Assembly (NCBI GenBank): GCA_009746045.1
Contig: RPFO01000848.1
Location: 1-64,000 of the forward strand
Source of the DNA: Mesostigma viride
Taxonomy: Eukaryota > Streptophyta > Mesostigmatophyceae > Mesostigmatales > Mesostigmataceae
Direction: 5' to 3'
DNA: 64,000 nt
This document shows positions 16,794 through 26,407 of the stretch, one piece after another (the stretch's first letter is position 1; each line of letters starts with the position of its first letter). The position numbers were made by a program, and so were the translations under genes. The notes beneath the pieces are model-generated. The model worked only from the letters and a program-made list of their open reading frames with translations, did not search any database and was not told where the DNA came from.

Positions 16794-17564
16794 TTAGAAC
16801 CGACCGGTAGAATCAGACGAGGTGTCATAAAACACCCAGACGCCAGACTCGGCATCACCCGAGCGGAGAGGTTTCCGTCCCAGTGACTTTCTTGCCGCTT
16901 GTAGCCCCTGCGGCAGCGGGTAGGGGGCGCTGCGGGTACTTTCCTGACGAACCTCCTGACGAACCTGCTTCCCCCCAATGGACTTCCGGGGCATTTGTCG
17001 GGGAGGCGACCTTTCCGCGCGCTGTACCCACCCGGTGGACTTGCGGCCCACTTGTTGTGGGCGTGTCAGAACTGATCTGGAACTACTGCCGCTGTCTCCC
17101 CGACGAACCTGCTTCCCCCAAATGGACTTCCGGGGCATTTGTCGGGGAGGCGACCCTTCCGCGCGCTGTACCCACCCGGTGGACTTGCGGCCCACTTGTT
17201 GATTGACTGAACTGAAACTTCTGGGGCTGTTCCTGTAAGCGCCGGAGCTGCCGATGGGAGCGCTGTTGCTGTTCATGTAAAGGCCGGAGCTGCCGATGGA
17301 AGCGCCGACGCTGCTGCCGGAAGCGCTGTTGCTGTTCCTGTAAGCGCCGGAGCTGCTGCCGGAAGCCCTGTTGCTGTTCCTGTAAGCGCCGGAGTTGCTG
17401 CTGTAACCGCTTAGAGCGCTGGAGCCGCTGTTGGAACTCGCGCGGGGGCCGCTGTCTCCCCGACGAACCTGCTTCCCCCCAATGGACTTCCGGGGCATTT
17501 GTCGGGGAGGAGACCCGGTGGACTTGCGGGCGATTTGTCTGCCGGAGGAGCTGGAGGAGGCCAT
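16794..17564 (-). CDS. Repeat protein with histone H3 tail-like blocks, 256 aa
   Basis: A low-complexity protein starting at the ATG at 17564 (MASSSSSGRQIARKSTG). It contains seven RKS motifs: ARKSTG, two GRKSTGW, three PRKSI and ARKSLG. The string QIARKSTG matches seven of eight residues of the H3 K9 region (QTARKSTG), and PRKSIGGK recalls PRKQLATK. Between blocks lie Ser/Gly/Asn repeats (SSGAYRNSNSA). No globular domain is visible, so it is probably disordered and basic. A chromatin-mimic role, competing for H3-tail readers or kinases, is an inference; simple RKxS kinase sites or chance in a repeat are alternatives. Confidence 0.6.
   Translation of the reverse strand: MASSSSSGRQIARKSTGSPPRQMPRKSIGGKQVRRGDSGPRASSNSGSSALSGYSSNSGAYRNSNRASGSSSGAYRNSNSASGSSVGASIGSSGLYMNSNSAPIGSSGAYRNSPRSFSSVNQQVGRKSTGWVQRAEGSPPRQMPRKSIWGKQVRRGDSGSSSRSVLTRPQQVGRKSTGWVQRAERSPPRQMPRKSIGGKQVRQEVRQESTRSAPYPLPQGLQAARKSLGRKPLRSGDAESGVWVFYDTSSDSTGRF
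16965..17530. repeat. Direct repeats inside the H3-tail-like gene
   Basis: Two near-identical copies of about 97 bp (near 16967-17063 and 17105-17200) and one partial copy (near 17466-17530) encode the RKSTG/PRKSI blocks. Between them, at about 17220-17420, shorter repeats encode the SSGAYRNSN units. The close nucleotide identity indicates recent duplication. Confidence 0.7.
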
Positions 17565-17606
17565 TACCACTATTACACTAGGTGCGAATTTATATTGGGT
17601 GGTTCA

Positions 17607-19013
17607 TCACGAGGCGAACCGGCATCCGCCCATGCCGTTGGTGATCTTCAGGATGTTGAAGGAGCGGGCGTAGATGGTGATCACGCCCTTGGGCAGGCGG
17701 TCGGTCGAGGCGGTGCTCTTGCTGAGACCCTTGAGGACGAGCTTGACGGTGTCCAGGCGCGAGAAGTTGATGCTGCCGGTAGGCTTCCAGTTCTCGGGGT
17801 CGTTGCTGAAGGGGATGACGTACACGTGCTGGTCACGCGGGATGCGCGTGTGGTGCAGGAGGGGGAGCAGGTAGGAAAAGTAGACCGGGTCGCGCCCCTC
17901 GCCAAACACCTGCTGCGAGTTGAGCGTCAGGTTGGCGCTCGTGAAGAGGTGCCCGTCACCGAACAGGCTGTTTTTGTTGGTGAAGTTCCAGACGGACTGG
18001 GTGGGGTCCGGCGACGTGGCCGGGTCCGTCAGGCGGTTCTCGGCTTTGTAGAAAAACACGAGCTCCTTGACGGGGTGCGAGAAGGGCAGCGTGATCGTCT
18101 CCAGGTCGCTGCCGTCCACGAAATGGTCGTACTGCTGGGTGGTGGTGATCAGATACTCGTGGGCTTTGGTGGCGAACTGCCGCCGCTCGAAGTCGTCCAG
18201 ATAGACGTAGCGCAGGACAAGGCGCATCTTGGTGATGTCGCACATCGCCGCGACCATGTTCGCCCGGTAGCTGTCCGCCACGAGGGGGGTGGGGGGTGTG
18301 GCGCTGTGCGCGCTGTTAAGGTGGTTCCATGGGAGGGGGGCGGCGTTGACCGTGGTGGCGGGGTACTTCTGCCCGCCGGCGAGGTGCGTGAAGATCTCCT
18401 CCTTGGAGGCCAGCTGGATGCGGACGCGGGCGTCGTGGTACTGCAGGGCGATGATGGGGAGGGCCATGCCCTCCTCGGCGCAGAAGGAGAAGCGCAGGGG
18501 CAGGTACAGGTAGGTGGGCTTGTTCCCGGTTTGCCCGCCGCCAAACTTGCGGATGACGCCGCCGTGCCGGGCGGGGACGGAATCGACGTGGCTGGTGCTC
18601 GGGTCGCGCGAAAGCTGGTCCCACACGTGCATGAACTCGCCGGTCGTCTCCTCGACGGTGTACCCGCCGATGCGGAACTCGACCTTCTTGAGCAGGACGC
18701 GGCCGACGTCGTCGAAGAAGGGGTCGAACATCTTCCACCAAGCCCTGCCGAGGGGCTGGGTGCCAAAGTCGCTCAACGCGGGCAATTCCACGTAGACGTA
18801 GGCCTTGGTGATGAGGTCGCCGCTCCGGGGCAGCTGGAACTCGACCATGCGGCCGAACCCGGGGATGCCGCTGGTGGGCACGACCTCGGTGTCGGCGAAG
18901 GCGAAGTTGGTGTGGCGGGGGTACATGCTCTTGAAGAAGGTGATCTCCGGGGAGACGGTCAGCATGGCGTCCTGAGGGCCCTTGGCGCGGAGAGACAGAA
19001 CCGCGTGCGACAT
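17607..19013 (-). CDS. Major capsid protein, paralogue 1 (intact), 468 aa
   Basis: A double-jelly-roll major capsid protein that forms the trimeric capsomers of the icosahedral shell. Family features include FFKSMYPRHTNF near residue 30, a basic-tyrosine loop (PRSGDLITKAYVYVE), ALPIIALQYHDARVRI ending the first jelly roll, YLDDFERRQF starting the second, and a conserved GHLFTSANLTL and C-terminal IYARSFNILK...NGMGG. The ATG at 19013 (MSHAVLSL) is preceded by TATATATA. Length is normal. It is the only one of the four copies in the window without a frame break. Confidence 0.93.
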   Translation of the reverse strand: MSHAVLSLRAKGPQDAMLTVSPEITFFKSMYPRHTNFAFADTEVVPTSGIPGFGRMVEFQLPRSGDLITKAYVYVELPALSDFGTQPLGRAWWKMFDPFFDDVGRVLLKKVEFRIGGYTVEETTGEFMHVWDQLSRDPSTSHVDSVPARHGGVIRKFGGGQTGNKPTYLYLPLRFSFCAEEGMALPIIALQYHDARVRIQLASKEEIFTHLAGGQKYPATTVNAAPLPWNHLNSAHSATPPTPLVADSYRANMVAAMCDITKMRLVLRYVYLDDFERRQFATKAHEYLITTTQQYDHFVDGSDLETITLPFSHPVKELVFFYKAENRLTDPATSPDPTQSVWNFTNKNSLFGDGHLFTSANLTLNSQQVFGEGRDPVYFSYLLPLLHHTRIPRDQHVYVIPFSNDPENWKPTGSINFSRLDTVKLVLKGLSKSTASTDRLPKGVITIYARSFNILKITNGMGGCRFAS

Positions 19014-19028
19014 GGCGGGAGGGGAGCG

Positions 19029-19036
19029 TATATATA
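19029..19036 (-). promoter_or_regulatory. TATA-like box of MCP paralogue 1
   Basis: TATATATA ends 15 nt upstream of the MCP start codon at 19013. An identical box stands 13 nt before the MCP start at 20865, which supports a shared late promoter element. Confidence 0.5.
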
Positions 19037-19081
19037 GCACCGAAGATTATTTATTTGGGCCGGAGCACGCCGAGGCGGGGG

Positions 19082-20865
19082 TTACGAGGCGAACCGCTTG
19101 CCGCCCATGCCCTGCGCGATCTTCAGCACGTTGAAGGAGGTGGCGTACACCTCGATCGTGCCCGGCAGGATGCCGCCGCCGCCCTCCCCGTGGCACGATC
19201 CCGATCCCGAGGTCTTTCCGAGCCCCTTGAGCATGAGCTTGACGCTGTCGAGGCGCGACATGTTCACGGTGCCCGTGGGCTTCCAGGACTCGGGCTCGAG
19301 GGCGAAGGGGATGACGTACACGTTGCTGCCCTTGACGACGCGCGTGTGGAACTCGGCGGGGAGCAGGTAGGAGAAGTAGACGGGGTCGCGCCCCTCTCCG
19401 AACATGTTCTGGGAGTTTAGGGAGAGGTTGGCGGAGGTGAACAGGTGGCCGTCTCCGAACTCGCTGCGGTCGTTCCAGAACTTCCAGTAGCCGTTGTATG
19501 CGAAGTCGGCGTCCGCCCTGTACTTGGCGTCGATGAAGTCCAGACTGGCGGGCTTGTACCAGAAGAGGATCTCCTTGACGGGGTGGTTGAACTTGAGGTC
19601 GAGCGTCACCTCGTTCTCGCCGCCGACGTGCTGCTGGATCCGCTGCACCTCGGTGATCAGGTACTCGTGCGAGTTGAGCGCGAACTGGCGGCGCTCGAAG
19701 TCGTCCAGGTAGACGTAGCGCACCAGGAGCTTACAGGCGAACGACGGGGGGGCTGCGATCCAGTCGATGCGCGGGTTGGTCGCGGCGGGCGCGTTGGTGT
19801 CGGGCGCGTTAAGGGTCGCCGGGATCTGCGCGCTTGTCACCGTCATCGAGTAGTAGTTTCCGTGGTCCTCGCCCCTCCACATAACCGAGAAACCCGTGAG
19901 CAGCTTCTTACCTTGAGTCCCCCCTGGGGGTAGGACGTGTTCCACTCGGTCACGTACGCGGTGCCCCTTGCGAAGGCCGACCCCATGGGCGGGGCGGTCG
20001 TTGTGCCAGTCGGGTAGGCTGGGTGTGAGGTCGCGGACGTCCTCTTGAACCACCTGTAGAGTTCTCCCGCCGACCACAACCTGTCATTGTTGGTGCTGAT
20101 ATGGCGAACGTTGAACTTCGCGCCCTCGCCGTCCAGCTCCTCGAACATCTCGATGACCTTCTTCATCCTAGCGGGGTTCGTCGAGATCGCACTGAAGTCG
20201 ATCGCGGGGGCCACCGTCTGCAGCCCCGCGGGCATGTGCGGACGCCAGTAGCGCGTGAAGATGTTGTCCGCTGTGTTGAACTGCACGCGCACGATCACGT
20301 CGTGGTACTGCAGGGCGATGATGGGGAGCGCCAGACCCGGGTCCCTGCAGAAGGTGAACTCGAGCGGGACGTAGACGTGCTGGGCGTCGCCGCGGTAGTA
20401 GTCGACGATCCTACCGCGCTCGTCCACCGTGACGCTGCCCCCGTGGTCGACGGGGAGGTTGTCGACGTTGCTCTCGAAGGCCCGCTTGCTCATGATGTCG
20501 TTCACGTGCATGAAGTCGCCCGTCACCTTCTCGATGGAGTATCCGCCAATCACGAGCTCGACGTAATCGATGAGGATGCGGGCGAAGTCCTTGGCGAACG
20601 GGGAGTACATGAGCGAGGCGCCGAAAGCGCACACCTCGATGTAGGCCATGACCCTGGTGATGAGGTCTCCCGAGCGGGGCAGCTTGAACTCGACCGACTG
20701 CCCGTAGCCGACGATGCCGGCGGACTGGGTGACCTCGGCGTCCTCCAGGGCGTAGTTCGTGTGGCGCGGGTACACGGTCTTGAAGAAGGTGACCTCGGGG
20801 TCCACAATGAGCGACACGTCTTGCGTGCCCTTCGCGCGGAGGGCCATGATGCTGTGACTTCCCAT
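19082..20865 (-). CDS. Major capsid protein, paralogue 2, one frame break
   Basis: This copy has the full set of capsid motifs: FFKTVYPRHTNY, KLPRSGDLITRVMAYIEV, ALPIIALQYHDVIVRV, YLDDFERRQF and a C-terminal GMGGKRFAS. The N-terminal frame runs from the ATG at 20865 and the C-terminal frame ends at 19082; they meet at the C6 run at 19919-19924, where a one-base length change explains the shift. An insert between the two jelly rolls makes it longer than paralogue 1. Sequencing error is the simplest cause, since both halves are well conserved; a programmed shift or real loss is possible. Confidence 0.85.
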
Positions 20866-20878
20866 AGCGGCGGTGGTG

Positions 20879-20886
20879 TATATATA
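20879..20886 (-). promoter_or_regulatory. TATA-like box of MCP paralogue 2
   Basis: TATATATA lies 13 nt upstream of the start codon at 20865, matching the box before MCP paralogue 1. A run of T bases (A on the coding strand) follows just upstream, at about 20897-20906. Confidence 0.5.
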
Positions 20887-20912
20887 GATTCTAGACTTTT
20901 TTTTTGCTGAGG

Positions 20913-22735
20913 CTAAAAGGGCAGCCCCCCGACGTAATGTGTGGCGAGGACGGGCGCGTTCCCCCTGGACTCGCTGGCGGAGTACGCGAACTGGTCGGTG
21001 TCCACATCCAGCACGAGGAGGCCGGCGCCCAGAGGGGATGGCCATGTGCGGTTGTAAACCAAGCGCATCACCCCATTCGAACTCTTTGCGACCTCGCCCA
21101 CGGGGGCACGGGGGTGATCCTATTGGTCTTGAAGTCGAAGTGCCGGAGCCGCACGTCCGAGGCTGTGAACCCCGTTATGGACTCGACCGAGGGCACGAAC
21201 CGGACGGCAAAGCGTTCTGGCACGTACGTGTCCAGACGCTCGCCCGCGTCGGCGCCGACGAAATCGATGTCGGAGAAGAACGGCCGCGGGGCGGGCAGCA
21301 CCACCGTGTGTGTGCCGAACGCGTGCCTCTCCGCGGGATCGCTGTTGACGACCGTGAACGCCAGCCCGTCCGTGGGGGCGCCCATCGGGTTTACCGGGGC
21401 CAGAGTGAGCGTGCGCCTGGCGGTGGCGGGCGCGCTGGGGAAGCCGATGCAGGGAAGCGTGTGGGTCTGCTTGTCTGTGGAGGACACCCAGTCCCCGGTT
21501 GCGAACCCGAGGATGGGGGTGTTTCCCTCAGCCACTCTCAGCCCGATCTTGCTCTTGTCGATGGTGACCGGCTTGGAGGTGTAGAGGACCAGGTCGAACG
21601 AGCTTGTCAGGGCGGACGGCGCGGGCCCAACCAGCATGCCGTCGGGCTTCGTCTTGAACGCGTACAAGTACGAAAAAACGTCCGTCTCTCCTGCCCCCCC
21701 GTCCCGCCCGTGCCCCCTGTTCCGCCTGCCCCCCCGTCCCGCCCGTGCCCCCTGTTCCGCCCGTCCCGCCTGTGCCCCCCGTCCCGCCTGTGCCCCCCGT
21801 TCCGCCTGTGCCCCCCGTCCCGCCTGTGCCCCCCGTTCCGCCCGTCCCGCCTGTGCCCCCCGTTCCGCCCGTCCCGCCTGTGCCCCCCGTCCCGCCTGTG
21901 CCCCCCGTCCCGCCTGTGCCCCCCGTCCCGCCTGTTCCGCCCGTCCCCCCGTCCCGCCCGTCCCCCCGTCCCGCCCGTCCCGCCTGTGCCCCCCGTCCCG
22001 CCTGTGCCCCCCGTCCCGCCTGTGCTTCCCGACCCGACGAATTCTACGATTCCCGAGACGGAATCGGGGAACGTGACAGAGTCGATGCTGAAACACCGAG
22101 GCGGGATCGTGAACGTCAAAACCGTGTTTCCGCTGCCAGCCAGGTCCACCCCCACCCGCTGCAACTTTGCGGCAATGTCTCCGAGGTCGATAAGGAGCTT
22201 GTTTTCTCCGTCCACTTTTGTCAGAAAACCGTCCGTAAATCGTTTCGTCACGCCCAGTCGTGTGGCTTCCCATGCGACTCCGGTAGGTGCTAACTGCAGT
22301 TTCGAGATGGGAAGATTAAACCCCAACTCCAGGAGCACACTCGCACCGTGAACAGGTTGATCGTATTGGAGTCGCGGCAAAGGGGCGGCGACATCGACTG
22401 CCACCTCTCGGCGGACATTGATCGTTGAGGGGGGTATCTTATCTGCAAATATCCATTTGCCTGTCCGCAGCCCCCTATTCCACATGTACGGAAGGTACCT
22501 GACGATCCCACCCCCATCCAGCAGCACGCCGCTGCCAGAGGACGCGGCGAAGTCCCAGGTCATCACGATGTCGCGGGGGATTCCCACCCCGTCCAATTCG
22601 ATCAGCCCGCTTGGAAGCGTCACGCGGATGTTGTTGTGATCCAGGGACATGATCTGGATGACGACATCGGGGTCGCCATACCGTGCTAGCTGCTTGATAT
22701 TTCCCAAAACGAAGCGGGCCGTGGTGGCCCCCCCT
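20913..22735 (-). pseudogene. C-terminal part of a fibre-like gene, cut off by a mobile element
   Basis: Reading leftwards from 22735 the frame begins with no ATG, directly next to the 785-bp element, and encodes TTARFVLGNIKQL and NIRVTLPSGLIELDGV. These match TTAYLRLGDIKAL and NIRVTLPAGLLEVEGV in the gene on the other side of the element. A glycine-rich repeat at about 21695-22030 and a C-terminal beta-rich domain (FSDIDFVGADAGER) follow. Frame changes occur in the repeat and near 21095; the last frame ends at 20913 with THYVGGLPF. It was most likely the C-terminal part of the gene at 23479-26364 before the insertion. Confidence 0.65.
21695..22030 (-). repeat. Glycine-rich collagen-like repeat
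   Basis: Tandem units of about 18 bp, built from GGCGGGACG and GGGGGCACA variants, encode (Gly-Gly-Thr)n in one register, which fits collagen Gly-X-Y periodicity. The other registers read as Arg-Asp-Gly-Gly-His-Arg or Ala-Gly-Arg-Gly-Ala-Gln. The upstream and downstream coding frames enter and leave in different registers, so the exact reading through the repeat is unclear. Confidence 0.6.
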
Positions 22736-23520
22736 CATTACAATTCGTTCAAGTGGCCCGCCGGAGCGGCTGTACAATTTTTCCCAGTGAGCGCGCTGCC
22801 AAGTGTACTTGTGGGCAAATTTTTAGGTGCCCCGTCACTTCGAGGTACTAAAAATTAGGCTACGGTACGAATTCAGCGAATTTCAGCGAATTTTCAGTCG
22901 AACCAAAGGAAGTGACGCCAACTACCAAAAAGTTTCCGTTACGAATTTTCAGCCCAACACTCGCGCAAAATGAAGTGACGGCAACTACCAAAAAGTTTCC
23001 GTTACGAATTTTCACTCCCACACGTTTGCACAAGAGGAAGTGACGGCAACTACCAAACAGTTTCCGTTACGAATTTTCAGTCCCACACTTCGCGCAAATT
23101 TTAGTAGGGCTGCACGCAAGCTACCTTTCAAAATTTTGCGCTAGTATGGAACGCATTTCATTCGTCTGGAGGAACGCTGCCCGCCAACTACCCCCGTTCA
23201 GAATGTTCCGCCGAAATTTACTTGAGATTTGGAAATCTGAACGTGCGCGCAAATTTTAGTAGGGCTGCACGCAAGCTACCTTTCAAAATTTTGCGCAAGT
23301 ATGGAACGCAATTCATTCGTCCGGAGGAATGCTGCTCGTCAACTGCCCCCGTTCAGAAAGTTGCGCCGAACTTAACTTGAGATTTGGAAATCTGAACGTG
23401 CGGTTGGAGTTTCGCGGGGAAACCCAAGTTCCCTAGTAATTCACCAATGACGCGCTTCGAACACTTGTCCGCTAAAACCTAAGCAGCCGCTCCGGCTGGC
23501 CACTTAAACGAAACTTGATG
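22736..23520. mobile_element. MITE-like element, copy 1 (785 bp) with 37-bp terminal inverted repeats
   Basis: The ends are inverted repeats: 22736-22772 against 23484-23520 match at 31 of 37 positions, sharing AAGTGGC and GCCGGAGCGGCTG. The interior is A/T-richer than the flanks and has no credible ORF. It holds about three copies of a unit around GAAGTGACGGCAACTACCAA and two copies of a unit around TAGTAGGGCTGCACGC. A second copy of exactly the same length is at 39355-40139 with only about ten differences. I see no clear target-site duplication. It is a non-autonomous element; related mini-elements are known in Pandoravirus salinus. Confidence 0.85.
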
Positions 23521-26364
23521 TGCAACATAGAAGGTGTCCACTTCAGGGGCACACGCCACCGGCGTGTTCTCCAGCGCCCACTCAAAAGTGTTAACCTCGG
23601 CACCCCTTGAGACAGTGCGGCCTGCGGGGGGCGTTTCAAACTGCAGTTCAAGCACGACCTCGGCATCAGGACGAGATGTGTAAATGGACTTCCAGTCACT
23701 CACCGGTGTGTTCAGGGACCATACACCGTCGGCACCTTTGGAGGCAGCGGGCACTGTTCCGTACAAGGCGCCAGTTGGAGATTGGAAAACCAGGTAGGCA
23801 CTTGACAGGGACGTCGAAAGGTCTTGGATCGTGCCTGTTGGCGCGGGGGACGTATCAAAGTTCCAAGTCATGCGCACGTCTTTGTTTATGGCCACCCCCT
23901 CCACTTCTAAGAGTCCCGCGGGAAGGGTCACGCGGATATTGTTCTCACTAGTCAACACGTCCACGCCGTTTTCGGATGAAAGAGCCTTGATGTCACCCAG
24001 GCGAAGGTACGCTGTTGTGATCGCGCCCTTGCCGGTGCCAGTCGTTTCGAAAGCGTCCACCCCTGGAGCCATGGACACATTGGACGCCATCAGGTCCCAT
24101 ACGAATGCCTGGACGCTTCCTCTCGATACGGTGCGCACGGTAGAGAACTGGAGCGCGAGAATAACATTGCTCGAGGTCCAGCTCGTCTTCCATTCGTACA
24201 CATGCGACGTCAATGCCCATTTGCCGTCCGCCCCTAACGAGGCCGCCGGAACTCGGGCGCGGACATCCTTGTCGTCCGTGGGGGACACGAAAAGAAACCA
24301 AGCGGCGGTCAGATGGGGGCTAGGTCTTCTATTGTGCCGTCCGTGACAGGCTCCTCGGGGGGACATCAACTATGTCGACAAACGACAGGCGTGCGGACGC
24401 GGTGATTGCCCTGTTGACCACGACGCCGTCCAGGGAGTACGAACCCGCCGGTATCGTGAAGGTGAAGAGGTTGGGGTGGTCCCCCGGCTGGTCCATTAAC
24501 CACCCCCCCGGGGCGTCCCGAATGGTGTTGTAAACGTATCCCAGCATGAATATGAGTGACGACTTTGGCGCGTTTTCGTTACCCTCGGAAAACGCGGCGC
24601 TAACTTGAAGCGGAACTCCATCCACGTCAGCCGCAATGGACAGGGACGCCAGATTTGCCCGACCAATCCGAGCACCGGACGCGCCCCATGGTACGCGAAG
24701 GAACAGTGACACCATATTGTTCTTGAACTCCGAAGTGACTTCCACCGGAAGCATCCCCCCCGCACCCACGGCGGCGTCTGTCTTCCAGCTGCTCGCGTAC
24801 CAAGACCCCTCTGTCACTCCGAGGTCGGATATCGTCCCGACCGCCTGGGGTGCTTTGGGTTCGAACGACAAGCGCGACGAACCGGTGATGGCCTTGTCGA
24901 CCACCACACCGTCCAGGGTGTACGACCCTGCCGGTATCGTGAACGTGATGAGGTTGAGGTGGTCACCCGGCTGGTCCATGAGCCAGCCACCCGGGGCGTC
25001 CCGAACGGTGGTGTATACGTAGCCGAACATCAAGAAGATAAAGGAATTCCTTCCGTTTTCTCTATCAACGCCCTTTCTATAGGCTACGGTAGCTGGAATC
25101 GGAATGCCATCTACGTCCGCGGTGACGCCTATGGTCGAACTCGTTGGTGTGATCCGCGCATCATGGTGTGATGCGCCCCATGCGCCCCATGGTACGTCTA
25201 GGACCAACCATACAGAACGATCCTTGAACGCGCTCACATCCACGACCGGGAGCAATCCAGGCCCGCTCCCCATGGCATCTATGTTCTCGTTAGTACCCAC
25301 ATGCCAGGACGCCGCGGTTGCTCCGAGGTCGGCTATCGTCCCGACTGCAGGGGGTGCTTCCGGTTCAACCAACAAGCGCGACGAACCGGTGACCGCCTTG
25401 TCCACCACGACACCATCAATCGTGTATGAGCCCGCTGGTATCGTGAACGTCAGGAGGTTCGGGTGGTCCCCTGGCTGGTCCATGAGCCAGCCACCCGGGG
25501 TGTCACGAACGGTGGTGTATACGTAGCCGAATATCACGTCGACCAAGGAATGCCTCCCCCATGGTCCTGGTCTGTCATACGGTCCTACTCTAAAGCGAAC
25601 GATAGCTGGAATCGGAATGCCATCTACGTACGCGGTGATTTCTCTGACGCCTACAGTCGAACTCGTCGGTGCGATCCGCGCGCCTGAGGTGCCCCATGGT
25701 ACGCCCAGAGTCAAGGTCACAGAACGATCCTTGAACGCGGATCCTGAAGCGCTCACATCCACGACCGGGAGCAATCCAGGCCCGCTCCCCATGGCATCTG
25801 TCGTCTCGTTAGTACCCACATACCAGGACGCAGCGGTTGCTCCGAGGTCGGCTATCGTCCCGACTGCCTGTGGTGCTTCGGGTTCAACCAACAAGCGCGA
25901 CGAACCGGTGACCGCCTTGTCCACCACGACACCATCAATCGTGTACGACCCGCTGGTATCGTGAACGTCAGGAGGTTCGGGTGGTCCCCTGGCTGGTCCA
26001 TGAGCCAGCCACCCGGGGCGTCCCGAACGGTGTTGTAAACATAGCCGAACACGAGGATAACCGATGAAACGCGATTCGTCTCGGTGCCCAGACTAAATGC
26101 GGCGGTAGCTTGAAGCGGAACACCATCTACGTAAGCGGTAGTGAGAGGGGGGTTGCCAGTATAGTTACCAATCCGTGCACCTGAGGTGCCCCATGGTATA
26201 CTCAATATCAAGGTCACAGAACGATCCTTGAACGCCCCTCCCGAAGTGCTCACGTCCACGATTGGAAGCATCCCCCCCACACCCACAGCATCTGTACTCC
26301 AGGTGCCTGCATACCAAGAGCCCGCAGTCACTCCAAGGTCAGAGATCGACCCCGCTTGTGACAT
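23479..26364 (-). CDS. Fibre-like repeat protein, interrupted by the element
   Basis: The ATG at 26364 (MSQAGSISDLG) begins a chain of three to four imperfect repeats of about 165 residues. Each contains SDLG or ADLG, AFKDRSVTL, VPWGTSGARI, FGYVYTTVRDAPGGWLMDQ, LTFTIPAGSYTIDGVVVDK and RLLVEPEAP. Two beta-rich domains follow. Frame breaks lie near 25949, 24357 and 24317. The coding frame enters the element after YVAHQ and stops at 23479 with a tail (SFKWPAGAAA) encoded by the inverted repeat. The beta-rich repeats next to MCP genes suggest a surface fibre or adhesin; the host-binding role is inferred. Confidence 0.65.
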
Positions 26365-26407
26365 GCTTCAGTTATAACACGGTGAGATTTTTTAGGATTC
26401 AGGTGTT

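Noticed and set aside
19900-19935. GTAAG near the MCP paralogue 2 break as an intron donor
   Set aside because: The two coding frames meet with no intervening sequence; a one-base change in the C6 run explains the shift.
21745-22293. Plus-strand Pro-Pro-Val repeat protein
   Set aside because: It is the complement of the minus-strand glycine-rich fibre tract, whose flanks are clearly coding on the minus strand.
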